Shown here piece after piece: positions 49,419-57,256 of a DNA stretch of 64,000 nt. The notes under the pieces were generated by a model. It did no database searches, was not told the origin of the DNA, and was given only the letters and a program-made list of their open reading frames with translations. Origin of the DNA: Prochlorococcus marinus XMU1404 (GTDB taxonomy: Bacteria; Cyanobacteriota; Cyanobacteriia; PCC-6307; Cyanobiaceae); assembly GCF_017696175.1 (NCBI RefSeq), contig NZ_JAAORE010000001.1, positions 558,001 to 622,000 of the forward strand. The letters run 5' to 3'. Numbering within the stretch: the stretch's first letter is position 1; every line of letters begins with the position of its first letter. The translations under genes and the position numbers were made by a program.

Positions 49419-49595
49419 CTATTCGATTAGATTTTCATCCTTACACTCGATTAGGGTATTTTGCAAAGTTGGATATAAGTTAATCATTTTTATATATTGT
49501 TGTGATTTTCTATAAGATTTTGCTGCTTTTTTGTAATGAACTTCCGATTTCATTTCTAGTGAAATTTTTCTAGAAGACTTTTGAGAAGTAGTCAT
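49419..49595 (-). CDS. 58-residue basic hypothetical protein
   Basis: An ATG at 49595 on the minus strand opens 58 codons ending in TAG at 49419. The product begins MTTSQKSSRKISLEMKSEVH and ends in an acidic LIECKDENLIE. It has a plausible helical centre (YKKAAKSYRKSQQYIKMINL) and normal codon use for the neighbourhood. It fills half of an otherwise empty region before pcb. It could be a real small gene or chance; conservation would decide. The start lies inside one arm of a 10-base inverted repeat. Confidence 0.45.
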   Translation of the reverse strand: MTTSQKSSRKISLEMKSEVHYKKAAKSYRKSQQYIKMINLYPTLQNTLIECKDENLIE

Positions 49596-49926
49596 GATGT
49601 TTTATGTCTTAACCCCTTTTTAATAATTGTTTGAGAATGAGGCAATAAATAAAATGACTTAATGAAACAAAACATCATTTAATGTCAGCAAAAAGAAATT
49701 TATTAAACATATTTGAATTGAAAAATGCTGATCTCTTTTGCGAAACTTATATTTCTTAGAATAATATTTCTTCATTAAATCTACCTTCTTTGCTCTTTAG
49801 ATAGCCCGAGTAAGGTTTTTTGTTAATCAATAGCTAGGATTACTAACCTTTACAATTTTGTTATGAATTCAACTGTTTGGTGAAATATAAAGTATTCTCA
49901 AAACGTTTAAGCTAATCAATTCCTAA
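49596..49926. promoter_or_regulatory. Gene-free leader/promoter region of pcb
   Basis: These 331 bases hold no convincing gene. They should contain the promoter and untranslated leader of the antenna gene, but no clear -35/-10 pair stands out in such AT-rich sequence. There is a 25-codon reading frame (49682-49759, MSAKRNLLNIFELKNADLF...), overlapped at TAATG by a 6-codon frame starting at 49662. Inverted repeat arms ATGATGTTTT (49594-49603) and AAAACATCAT (49669-49678) flank the start of the region. The 15 bases before the pcb ATG (TCAATTCCTAA) lack a purine-rich ribosome binding site. Confidence 0.4.
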
Positions 49927-50985
49927 ATGCAAACCTATGGAAACCCAGATACCACCTATGGATGGTGGGCTGGTAACTCAGGTGTAGCAAATCGCTCAGG
50001 AAAATTCATTGCTGCTCATGTAGCTCATGCAGGATTAATTGTTTTCTGGGCGGGTGCGTTCACCCTTTTTGAACTTTCACGATTCGACCCAAGCGTCCCA
50101 ATGGGTCATCAACCTTTAATCGTTCTTCCTCATTTAGCAACTCTTGGAATAGGGTTTGATGCTAATGGCGTTGCGATGGGAGATACTAAGCCTGTTCTAG
50201 CTATAGCAATAGTTCACTTAGTTTCTTCTATGGTTTTAGCAGCCGGGGGACTTTTACATTCTTTATTGCTTCCTGGGAATTTAGAAGATTCTGATGTTGC
50301 AAGAGCTAGAAAATTCAATATTGAATGGGATAATCCTGACAAATTGACATTTATTCTTGGCCATCATCTAATTATTCTTGGTTTCGCAGTTATAGCTTTT
50401 GTTGAATGGGCAAGGGTTCATGGAATTTATGATCCAGCTATTGGTTCTGTAAGACAGGTTGAGTATGAATTAAATTTGGCCAAAATTTGGAATCACCAAA
50501 CAGACTTTTTGACTATTGATAGTCTTGAAGAAGTAATGGGAGGTCATGCTTTCCTTGCCTTCGTTGAAATTACTGGTGGTGCTTGGCATATTGCTACTAA
50601 GCAAGTTGGTGAATATACCAAATTCAAAGGTAAAGGACTTCTCTCCGCAGAAGCTGTTCTATCTTGGTCTCTTGCCGGAATAGGCTGGATGGCTATTATT
50701 GCAGCCTTCTGGAGTGCAGCTAACACAACAGTTTATCCTACCGAGTTCTTTGGTGAACCACTTGAACTGAAATTTAGTATTTCTCCTTATTGGGTTGATA
50801 CTGTTGATCTTCCTGATGGTGAATACACTTCAAGGGCGTGGCTAGCTAATGTTCATTACTATTTTGGCTTCTTCTTTATTCAAGGTCATCTATGGCACGC
50901 TTTAAGAGCACTAGGCTTTGATTTCAAGAGAGTAACAAACGCTATCAGTAATATTGATAGTGCAACAGTAACTCTTAAAGATTAA
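49927..50985 (+). CDS. pcbA: Divinyl chlorophyll a/b-binding antenna protein Pcb
   Basis: Pcb proteins are the main light-harvesting antenna of Prochlorococcus, bound to photosystems in the thylakoid membrane. The 352-residue protein is of the CP43/IsiA family with six membrane helices. Chlorophyll-binding His residues occur in [60 protein letters not shown] and [20 protein letters not shown]. It is shorter than CP43 because the large lumenal loop is missing, as expected. A strong hairpin terminator follows at about 51014. Only one pcb gene is present here, consistent with high-light strains. Confidence 0.95.
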   Translation: MQTYGNPDTTYGWWAGNSGVANRSGKFIAAHVAHAGLIVFWAGAFTLFELSRFDPSVPMGHQPLIVLPHLATLGIGFDANGVAMGDTKPVLAIAIVHLVSSMVLAAGGLLHSLLLPGNLEDSDVARARKFNIEWDNPDKLTFILGHHLIILGFAVIAFVEWARVHGIYDPAIGSVRQVEYELNLAKIWNHQTDFLTIDSLEEVMGGHAFLAFVEITGGAWHIATKQVGEYTKFKGKGLLSAEAVLSWSLAGIGWMAIIAAFWSAANTTVYPTEFFGEPLELKFSISPYWVDTVDLPDGEYTSRAWLANVHYYFGFFFIQGHLWHALRALGFDFKRVTNAISNIDSATVTLKD

Positions 50986-51011
50986 TCCTTAAATTTCATT
51001 ACTAATATCAA

Positions 51012-51038
51012 AGGGCTCCTGTTTAGGGAGCCTTTTTT
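51012..51038 (+). terminator. Rho-independent terminator of pcbA
   Basis: GGCTCC (51014-51019) pairs with GGAGCC (51027-51032) around a short loop, and a run of six T follows. It stands out from the AT-rich background because it is so GC-rich. Its position 29 bases after the pcb stop fits an abundant single-gene transcript insulated from the transporter gene downstream. Confidence 0.88.
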
Positions 51039-51078
51039 ATTTGAAAAATTTTGTTTATTAATTTAGATTTATAATTAT

Positions 51079-52467
51079 ATGTTTTTGAAATCATTGAATA
51101 TTTTTTCTCTACAGAATAAAGATATTTTTTCAAATTCTCTTTTAATAAGTTTTCTGGGATTATTAATTATATTTTTTTTATTGATATTTGGGAGGAAATT
51201 TAAACTGGCTGTTCAACTTGAGAGATTTGGATTGCCAATAGCAGTTATATCAGGAATTTTTGGTATATCTATAGGTCCCTTCGGAGCAATACACTTTTTG
51301 CCAAAAGAAATAATCAATGTTTGGAGTAATTTCCCTACTCCTCTTCTATCATTAGTCTTTGCAACTTTGATGATGGGAAGACCTATTCCAAATATAAATG
51401 GTTTAGTTAAACCAATTTTTAATCAATTTCTACTAGCTCTTTCTCTAGGTTTCGGACAATTTTTTGTTGGCGGTTTAGTTGTTAAATATTTTTTACCTCC
51501 ATCTATGGATGCAAATCCTCTAATGGGATGTTTAATAGAGGTTGGTTTTGAAGGTGGTCATGGTGCTGCATCAATAATTGGCGAAAGTTTTAATAAACTT
51601 GGTTTCCCAAATGGTTTAGATCTTGGTTTGGCTATGGCAACAATGGGTCTTTTGTCATCATCTATATTGGGTAGCATATTTATTTTTCTTGGGAGAACTT
51701 TAGGTCTTTCAGATACTAAGGAAATTATTGAAAAAAAAGATAGTCTAAAAGAAAAAAATAAGACAGGAATTTTTGCAGATTTAAGAATTTTAATAATAAA
51801 TCTTGGATTCTCAGGTTTGTCAATTTCTTTTGGTGTTTTGCTTCTTAGATTTTTAAGGTATATTTCAAGTCACTTTGGTAATTTTTCGAAGGAAATTATT
51901 TTTTCACTTCCTGTATTCCCTTTTATCCTTATAGGTTCCCTACTTATTAGATATATTTTAGAGAAAACTAAAAATACGAAATTAATTTCTAATATCCTGC
52001 AAAGGGAGATTGGTATTTTATCTACAGACTTATTGATTTTTACAGCTATGGCGAGTTTAGATATTGCTGTTGTGTTTGATAATTGGATACTAATTTTAGT
52101 GTTTACTATTTTTGGTTTATTTTGGAATTTAATTTGCATTGCTTATTTTGCATACTTTATTTTTGATGATTACTGGTTTGAAAAAAGTTTGATAGAGTTT
52201 GGAAATTCTACAGGTGTAGTAGCTTCTGGATTACTTCTTTTGAGGCTTGCAGATCCTAAAAACATTTCTAAGACGTTACCAATTTTTACATCAAAACAAC
52301 TTTTTGCTCAGTTAGTTCTTTCAGGTGGACTATTCACAGTTTTGGCCCCATTACTGATTTCTAAAATTGGACTTGATTATTGGACAGAAATTTGTGCCCT
52401 AATTACATTCGCAATTCTTTTTATTGCATTGATTTTTAATAAAGTAGGGATGAAAAATTTTCAATAA
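51079..52467 (+). CDS. GltS-like sodium/glutamate symporter family protein
   Basis: The 462-residue protein has about ten to twelve membrane helices. GFEGGHGAASIIGESFNKLG near residue 155 corresponds to the GltS motif region (GGHGTA). A second such region, IEFGNSTGVVASGLLLLRL near 375, reflects the inverted-repeat fold. GltS proteins import glutamate with sodium, but this homologue is diverged, so the substrate is uncertain. It is separated from pcb by a terminator and is followed by a small gene after 33 bases. Confidence 0.75.
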   Translation: MFLKSLNIFSLQNKDIFSNSLLISFLGLLIIFFLLIFGRKFKLAVQLERFGLPIAVISGIFGISIGPFGAIHFLPKEIINVWSNFPTPLLSLVFATLMMGRPIPNINGLVKPIFNQFLLALSLGFGQFFVGGLVVKYFLPPSMDANPLMGCLIEVGFEGGHGAASIIGESFNKLGFPNGLDLGLAMATMGLLSSSILGSIFIFLGRTLGLSDTKEIIEKKDSLKEKNKTGIFADLRILIINLGFSGLSISFGVLLLRFLRYISSHFGNFSKEIIFSLPVFPFILIGSLLIRYILEKTKNTKLISNILQREIGILSTDLLIFTAMASLDIAVVFDNWILILVFTIFGLFWNLICIAYFAYFIFDDYWFEKSLIEFGNSTGVVASGLLLLRLADPKNISKTLPIFTSKQLFAQLVLSGGLFTVLAPLLISKIGLDYWTEICALITFAILFIALIFNKVGMKNFQ

Positions 52468-52503
52468 TAACCCTAGAATGGTTTTAAGCTTATTTTTATT
52501 TTG

Positions 52504-52761
52504 ATGTCATTTACTCACTACGATATTCCACCGCAAGAAAATAAAGGGAAGTGGTTTAGGAGTCATTTACTTGGCAGAGAAATTGAACTTGGTGAATTGT
52601 ATACTCTTGGGTCAAATGATTTGGATTTGCTTATGGCGGAGACTGCAGAAATCAGAAGCGATCTTGACTTTAAGGAAAAAAATATAGGAAAATTTAGGAC
52701 CGCAGGATATTTTTTGGAGTTAGCAAGAATAATTGAGAAAAGGAAGTTATTGGAAACTTAA
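52504..52761 (+). CDS. Small conserved hypothetical protein
   Basis: Starting at ATG 52504 (a TTG at 52501 is also in frame), the 85-residue product begins MSFTHYDIPPQENKGKWFRS. It is soluble and charged, with a helical C-terminal half (FRTAGYFLELARIIEKRKLL). I do not recognise the family. It converges on the GST gene, and the stops share TTAA at 52758-52761. It may be co-transcribed with the transporter. Confidence 0.55.
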   Translation: MSFTHYDIPPQENKGKWFRSHLLGREIELGELYTLGSNDLDLLMAETAEIRSDLDFKEKNIGKFRTAGYFLELARIIEKRKLLET

Positions 52762-53417
52762 TTATAGGGAAAATAATTCTTTCTAGAATATTGTTCCCAT
52801 AAGTCATATTTATACATTAAGGATTTAAATTTTCTATTATTTTCAAAGGTATTTAACCAGTTTCTTATTGAGGGCTCCAAATAATTTGTTCTTTTTTGAC
52901 TTTCACAAGCAATTTTAAATTGTCTTATAAAAGGCCAAATAGACCAATCAGCGATTGTAGGTTTATCTCCAAAAAAGTATTTATTTTCTGCAAGAAGTTT
53001 GTTCCATTTCTTAATAAATTTAATTGCATTTGTAAAATGAAATTCTTCATTACTATTCTGATATCTAGGAGCATATTTAAATCGATCTAAATGATATTTG
53101 AATTCATTATCATTTTCATTAATTATTTCAAGAATAGCTTCCTTTTTATTATCAGGAAAATAAATTAATTTAATGTTTTCCTTTTTTGACTCAGAGAGTG
53201 CCCATAGGATGATTTCGAGACTTTCTTCAATAACTTCACTATTTTTTTTAATAAGTATTGGAACAGTTTTTGTCTTTGATTTTTTTAGAAAATCTAGGGG
53301 TTTATTTTTTAAATCAATTTCTCTTATCTCAACTTTTATTTCACAAATTAATAGGGCCCATCTAGCACGAATAGCATATGGACATCTTCGAAATGAATAT
53401 AAAATATCTTTTGTCAT
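52758..53417 (-). CDS. Glutathione S-transferase family protein
   Basis: The 219-residue protein has an N-terminal thioredoxin-like domain with YSFRRCPYAIRARWALL, where Cys12 lies in a CPYA motif like that of omega-type GSTs and glutaredoxins. TVPILIK supplies the cis-proline. An all-helical C-terminal domain (about 90-219) contains PTIADWSIWPFIRQF. It may use glutathione to reduce or conjugate substrates, which are unknown. It is divergent from the GIY-YIG-like gene with 74 bases between starts. Confidence 0.8.
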   Translation of the reverse strand: MTKDILYSFRRCPYAIRARWALLICEIKVEIREIDLKNKPLDFLKKSKTKTVPILIKKNSEVIEESLEIILWALSESKKENIKLIYFPDNKKEAILEIINENDNEFKYHLDRFKYAPRYQNSNEEFHFTNAIKFIKKWNKLLAENKYFFGDKPTIADWSIWPFIRQFKIACESQKRTNYLEPSIRNWLNTFENNRKFKSLMYKYDLWEQYSRKNYFPYN

Positions 53418-53491
53418 TTTGTAAAAACTTTTAATTTCTTCTTTTCTTTTAGTATCATCTAGATAGGAACAGAATTAATTTTACAACGAAA

Positions 53492-54034
53492 ATGTCAGGA
53501 TATGTTTATCTTATTAGAGTTGGAGACCTACATAGAATTGGGAAAACCGATAATCTTGAAAAGAAAATTAAGAAATTAAAACCAGATGAATTATTAACAT
53601 CAATTTTGACGAAGGAGCCAGAAACTCTTGAAGCAAGGTTACTAAGAAAATATAAGTCGCAAAGAATTCCTGAAACTGGTTATTTGAAGCTTTCTATAAG
53701 ACAAATTAGAGAATGCAAAAAACAATTTGAATTAAAGGGAAGCTTACCTCACACTTTAGATGCTGAAGTTTCTATTACTCTATTTGCATCTTTTTTATTG
53801 TTTTCATTAAGTTCATTGATTTTTTATTATTTAAATTTTGGGTTTGCAAAAGCTATATCTTATTCTTTTGGCATGGCATCTCTACCAATGGTTGTATTAT
53901 TTATAACAGGTAGTTTTGGAGGATACTTTTCTGAAGATTTATCTCTTTTTTCATTGTTAACTAATCGAATAAAAGGTCTTTTTATAGCAATTGCAATGCT
54001 CGCAATGGCTTACTTGATTTTCAATTTAGGTTAA
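53492..54034 (+). CDS. Membrane protein with N-terminal GIY-YIG-like domain
   Basis: The first 85 residues of this 180-residue protein look like a GIY-YIG nuclease domain of the T5orf172/Mug113 type. GYVYLIRV (3-10) stands for the GIY strand, HRIGKT (14-19) for the YIG strand, and ETLEARLLRKY (44-54) carries the helix Glu. ETGYLKLS (61-68) matches the closing GEWF-type strand. The C-terminal half (about 92-178) is hydrophobic with probably three membrane helices. A nuclease-like domain tied to a membrane is unusual. Activity is unproven. The stop shares TTAA with the SDR gene (54031-54034). Confidence 0.65.
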   Translation: MSGYVYLIRVGDLHRIGKTDNLEKKIKKLKPDELLTSILTKEPETLEARLLRKYKSQRIPETGYLKLSIRQIRECKKQFELKGSLPHTLDAEVSITLFASFLLFSLSSLIFYYLNFGFAKAISYSFGMASLPMVVLFITGSFGGYFSEDLSLFSLLTNRIKGLFIAIAMLAMAYLIFNLG

Positions 54035-54738
54035 ATTTCATAATTACAATTTAAGGCAATTTCAAATGGAACTGATTGGGTCGGTAACTTAAGGATAGTT
54101 GAGCATATCTCAGCAATATCTTCTGGTTGTGTCATGCTTGATTTTTCTATTGAAGAGATATTTTGGGCCATTTCTGTATTAACCCAGCTTGGGCAAATTG
54201 CTGAAATTCTTATATTTTCATCCCAACCTTTATTTCTCATTGTTTGGCATAATCCCATCAAAGCAAACTTTGAAGAAGAATATGCGGCTAAATCCCCTTT
54301 AGATCTTTTCCCACTCATTGAAACTAAAACGATAATTCTTCCTTTGCCTGATGCACATAAATGATCCCAAGAAAGCCTACATAAATTCCAGATTGCTAAA
54401 AAATTGATATTAAGAGTATTCATAATGTCTTCTTCATCACCATCTTTGAATAAGAAAGGAACTTTCGATAATACTCCAGAACAATTAATTATTGAATCAA
54501 ATCCCCCAAACTTATCTAAAGTATTTTTTATCCAATTTTCGGCTGTGAATTTTTTTAATGCATCATAGTGGTTGACTATTATTCTCCCTTTTGGCCATTT
54601 TTTTGGATCAATAAAGCTTCCTTTTAAAGATTCTAAATCTCGAATACCAACACTAATTCTATTGCCTTCTTTTAATTCTTTATGTGCAATGTTTAGTCCA
54701 ATACCCCTATTAGCTCCACTTATTAATATGGTTCTCAT
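54031..54738 (-). CDS. Short-chain dehydrogenase/reductase
   Basis: The 235-residue classical SDR has ISGANRGIGLNIA (nucleotide loop, about 5-17), a GVLSKV segment after INCS, VSMSG with the catalytic Ser, and YSSSK (YxxxK) near 154. It ends without the usual C-terminal specificity loop that would name a substrate. It lies 7 bases downstream of the lycopene cyclase on the same strand, so the two are probably one operon, but a carotenoid role is only suggested by this. Confidence 0.82.
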   Translation of the reverse strand: MRTILISGANRGIGLNIAHKELKEGNRISVGIRDLESLKGSFIDPKKWPKGRIIVNHYDALKKFTAENWIKNTLDKFGGFDSIINCSGVLSKVPFLFKDGDEEDIMNTLNINFLAIWNLCRLSWDHLCASGKGRIIVLVSMSGKRSKGDLAAYSSSKFALMGLCQTMRNKGWDENIRISAICPSWVNTEMAQNISSIEKSSMTQPEDIAEICSTILKLPTQSVPFEIALNCNYEI

Positions 54739-54745
54739 TTTTAAA

Positions 54746-56029
54746 CTATATATTAGGAAATATTATCCTAACCAACATCTTAAATTCTCTACCATGCATA
54801 ATCATCAGACCTTTCTTTACACTCCATGGAGCCTTTAAAAACATTATGCACATTGCGTATACAATCTCTCTTAAAGATAAAGTATCAGTGAGAAAACCAT
54901 ACCATTGATTTTTAGGTAATTTGAAAAAACTGCCAAAAAATTCTCTAAGAAGTTTCTCGTCAAATCTCATGAGTTTTTCTAATCCAAATTGGTAAAGTGA
55001 TTTCTTTCTAATTAATTCTTTTGACCATAAAGTTTCCCAACCTTTTCTGGCAATATGATAAGTGCTAAGATTTTTGTTTTTAATTGCTTCTGATACTGCT
55101 TTTGCAACAAGTGGAGCTCTTCTTAAAACATTACCAATTAAGTATCCAGATGCAGGATGCACCATTGAAGCAGCACCACCATATCCAAGTATTTGCTGTT
55201 TGAAATCTGGAATAGGCATATTCATTGGTAGAAACAAACCGAGCTCTTCGTGTTGCATGCTTGTGATGGATATATCTCGATAAGATAGTCTTTTCTCAAG
55301 TCTCTCTTTTAAATTTTCCATTGTTAGAGGATTTACTAAACCAAGTGATGTTTCTTCTAGAAAATATTTCCCATTCCCCATATCCATGGCATAAAGAAAA
55401 GTGGGAGGTTCCTTTTTTTGCTCTTCATTAAGATGGTCATTTCTATAGTCCATTAGTACAAACTGCCCTTTTTTAAGTGGAGGCTTACTAAAATTACCCA
55501 CTATCCCGTAACAAGTTTGAACTGCTAAAGGACCACATGATTTTAATTTAAGAAAAACAGGGTCATATCCTGTTGCATCTACTACTAATCTTGCAGAGTA
55601 AGTCTTGCCATCTTTTGTTGTTACTGTACTTTTGTATTTGTCAAAATGTATTTCATCTGCAAAGCCTTGATGCCATTTTATGAAAGATTTATTGCATTCA
55701 TTAAACCAAAAATTGTGGAGTTTCTTTTTATCAAACAGTCCATAATCTAATGAATGTTCCGTAGCTTTATTCTCGTCATCTTGTTCTTCTAAAGCGCCAT
55801 GCCCAAAAAAACTTACAGTATTTTTCCATCTATATTCAAGTAGATCCTGAAGCCCAAGTTGATCAACTTCTTTCCCCCAAATACCATAAGTGTTTGGCCA
55901 TGGTTCATCTGGACCATTTGGAGAAAGCACTTCAACATCTAATTTTTCCTTCCCTAAAGCTGATGCAATTGCCATACCTGCAGGCCCTGCACCCAAAACA
56001 AGAACATCTGGCATTCTTTCTATTGACAT
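54746..56029 (-). CDS. crtL: Lycopene cyclase (probably the epsilon-cyclase CrtL-e of Prochlorococcus)
   Basis: The 427-residue protein has an N-terminal dinucleotide-binding motif VLVLGAGPAGMAIASALG (about 9-26). It also has the lycopene-cyclase segments PNTYGIWGKEVDQLGL and GYGGAASMVHPASGYLIGNVLRRAP. It closes the end rings of lycopene. Prochlorococcus has two such enzymes, one making beta rings and one able to make epsilon and beta rings, which explains its alpha-carotene. From recalled gene order near pcb in MED4, this is likely the epsilon type. The sequence alone does not prove it. Confidence 0.85.
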   Translation of the reverse strand: MSIERMPDVLVLGAGPAGMAIASALGKEKLDVEVLSPNGPDEPWPNTYGIWGKEVDQLGLQDLLEYRWKNTVSFFGHGALEEQDDENKATEHSLDYGLFDKKKLHNFWFNECNKSFIKWHQGFADEIHFDKYKSTVTTKDGKTYSARLVVDATGYDPVFLKLKSCGPLAVQTCYGIVGNFSKPPLKKGQFVLMDYRNDHLNEEQKKEPPTFLYAMDMGNGKYFLEETSLGLVNPLTMENLKERLEKRLSYRDISITSMQHEELGLFLPMNMPIPDFKQQILGYGGAASMVHPASGYLIGNVLRRAPLVAKAVSEAIKNKNLSTYHIARKGWETLWSKELIRKKSLYQFGLEKLMRFDEKLLREFFGSFFKLPKNQWYGFLTDTLSLREIVYAMCIMFLKAPWSVKKGLMIMHGREFKMLVRIIFPNI

Positions 56030-56138
56030 TAAATATAAATCTTAAGATTAATGAAATTTATGGAACAAAGTAATATTTCTGCTACTGGCTTTTTATACTT
56101 CATCCAATACTCATAATTAAAGTAGATTTATACTAATC

Positions 56139-56166
56139 AAATTAGTCATTTACTAGTGACTAATTT
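56139..56166. repeat. Perfect 10-base inverted repeat between divergent genes
   Basis: AAATTAGTCA (56139-56148) and TGACTAATTT (56157-56166) are exact reverse complements around an 8-base loop (TTTACTAG). The element lies 110 bases from the lycopene cyclase start and 88 bases from the SDR start. Because the flanking genes diverge, it is not a terminator for either. It could be an operator for a dimeric regulator or an RNA hairpin in a leader. Confidence 0.5.
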
Positions 56167-56254
56167 TCCAGTGTTTTAACAATAATTTATAAGATTACAA
56201 AATAAAAAAACTTATGTAATTTTTTTTATCATTAAAAAATATATAAGTTTTTAA

Positions 56255-57256
56255 ATGATTAAAAATAAGAATATTTTAATTACTGGAGGAAATTCAGGTA
56301 TAGGGTTTTTTGCAGTTATTAATTTACTAAAGACTAAAAATAATTTATTTATCATTATTAAATCTGAATTAAGAAAGAAAGAATTTATCAAAAAAATTGA
56401 GAAATATTTCGATAAAAATTATCTAAGTAATTATTTAAATATTATTGAAAATTCTGATCTATCTGATCTAGAGAATATTACAAAAATTAAAGATTATTTT
56501 GTTAGTAAAAAGATTGTTTTAGATGTAGTTGTTTTAAATGCAGGATTACAATATACAGGTTCTTTTTACCCTAAAGTATCTAAACAAGGGATAGAACTAA
56601 CTTTTGCAGTAAATCATCTTGCACATTTTTATTTGGTAAACATCTTAAAAGAATTTATTAGAGATAACGAAGATTCTAGAATCATTATTACATCATCTGA
56701 TGTTCACGACCCCAAAAGCTCAGGTGGAAATATAGGAAAGAGAGCAGGACTTAATAATCTAAATAATTTTAGAAAAAAAATTTCTAGGGAATTTTTAAAT
56801 TTTAATGCTGATGAATCTTATAAAAATAGTAAGTTATGTAATATTTTATTTGCCAAAGAACTTGCAAAAAAATTAAAAATATCCTCTAGTAAAATTTCTG
56901 TAATTACTTGGGCTCCTGGTCTCGTAATACCAAATGATGAATCAGGTTTTTTTAGATATAGTAAACGTTTTAACCTATTTGGATATTTGATTTTTTCTAA
57001 AGTCGCAAAAAATATTTTAGGAATTTCTGAAAGTACAGAAAATGCAGGAAAGATACTTTCTGAAATCGTACTTGATTCAAATTTAAATAATATTGGTTTT
57101 ATGCATTTAAGTAATAAACTTATATCTTTTAAAAAACATAAATTAGTTGAAAGTAATGTGAGTGATGAAGCAAATAGTCCTGAGTTGGCATCAAAACTCT
57201 GGATTTTAAGTGAAGAGATTTGCGGATCATTTGGCTTTATTACTTTCAATATTTAA
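56255..57256 (+). CDS. Protochlorophyllide-reductase-like short-chain dehydrogenase
   Basis: The 333-residue SDR has TGGNSGIG (10-17), VLNAGLQ (93-99), and GIELTFAVNHLAHFYLVN (112-129). The catalytic stretch is YKNSKLCN (189-196). That last block closely matches the light-dependent protochlorophyllide oxidoreductase block YKDSKVCN, including the Cys. Overall it looks closer to retinol-dehydrogenase-like SDRs, so it may be a paralogue with a different substrate. It is divergent from lycopene cyclase and its 3' end overlaps the MscS gene by 30 bases. Confidence 0.75.
   Translation: MIKNKNILITGGNSGIGFFAVINLLKTKNNLFIIIKSELRKKEFIKKIEKYFDKNYLSNYLNIIENSDLSDLENITKIKDYFVSKKIVLDVVVLNAGLQYTGSFYPKVSKQGIELTFAVNHLAHFYLVNILKEFIRDNEDSRIIITSSDVHDPKSSGGNIGKRAGLNNLNNFRKKISREFLNFNADESYKNSKLCNILFAKELAKKLKISSSKISVITWAPGLVIPNDESGFFRYSKRFNLFGYLIFSKVAKNILGISESTENAGKILSEIVLDSNLNNIGFMHLSNKLISFKKHKLVESNVSDEANSPELASKLWILSEEICGSFGFITFNI

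Noticed and set aside
56818-57249. A 143-codon minus-strand frame inside the POR-like SDR gene
   Set aside because: The plus-strand frame has clear SDR motifs throughout, so the opposite frame is a shadow.
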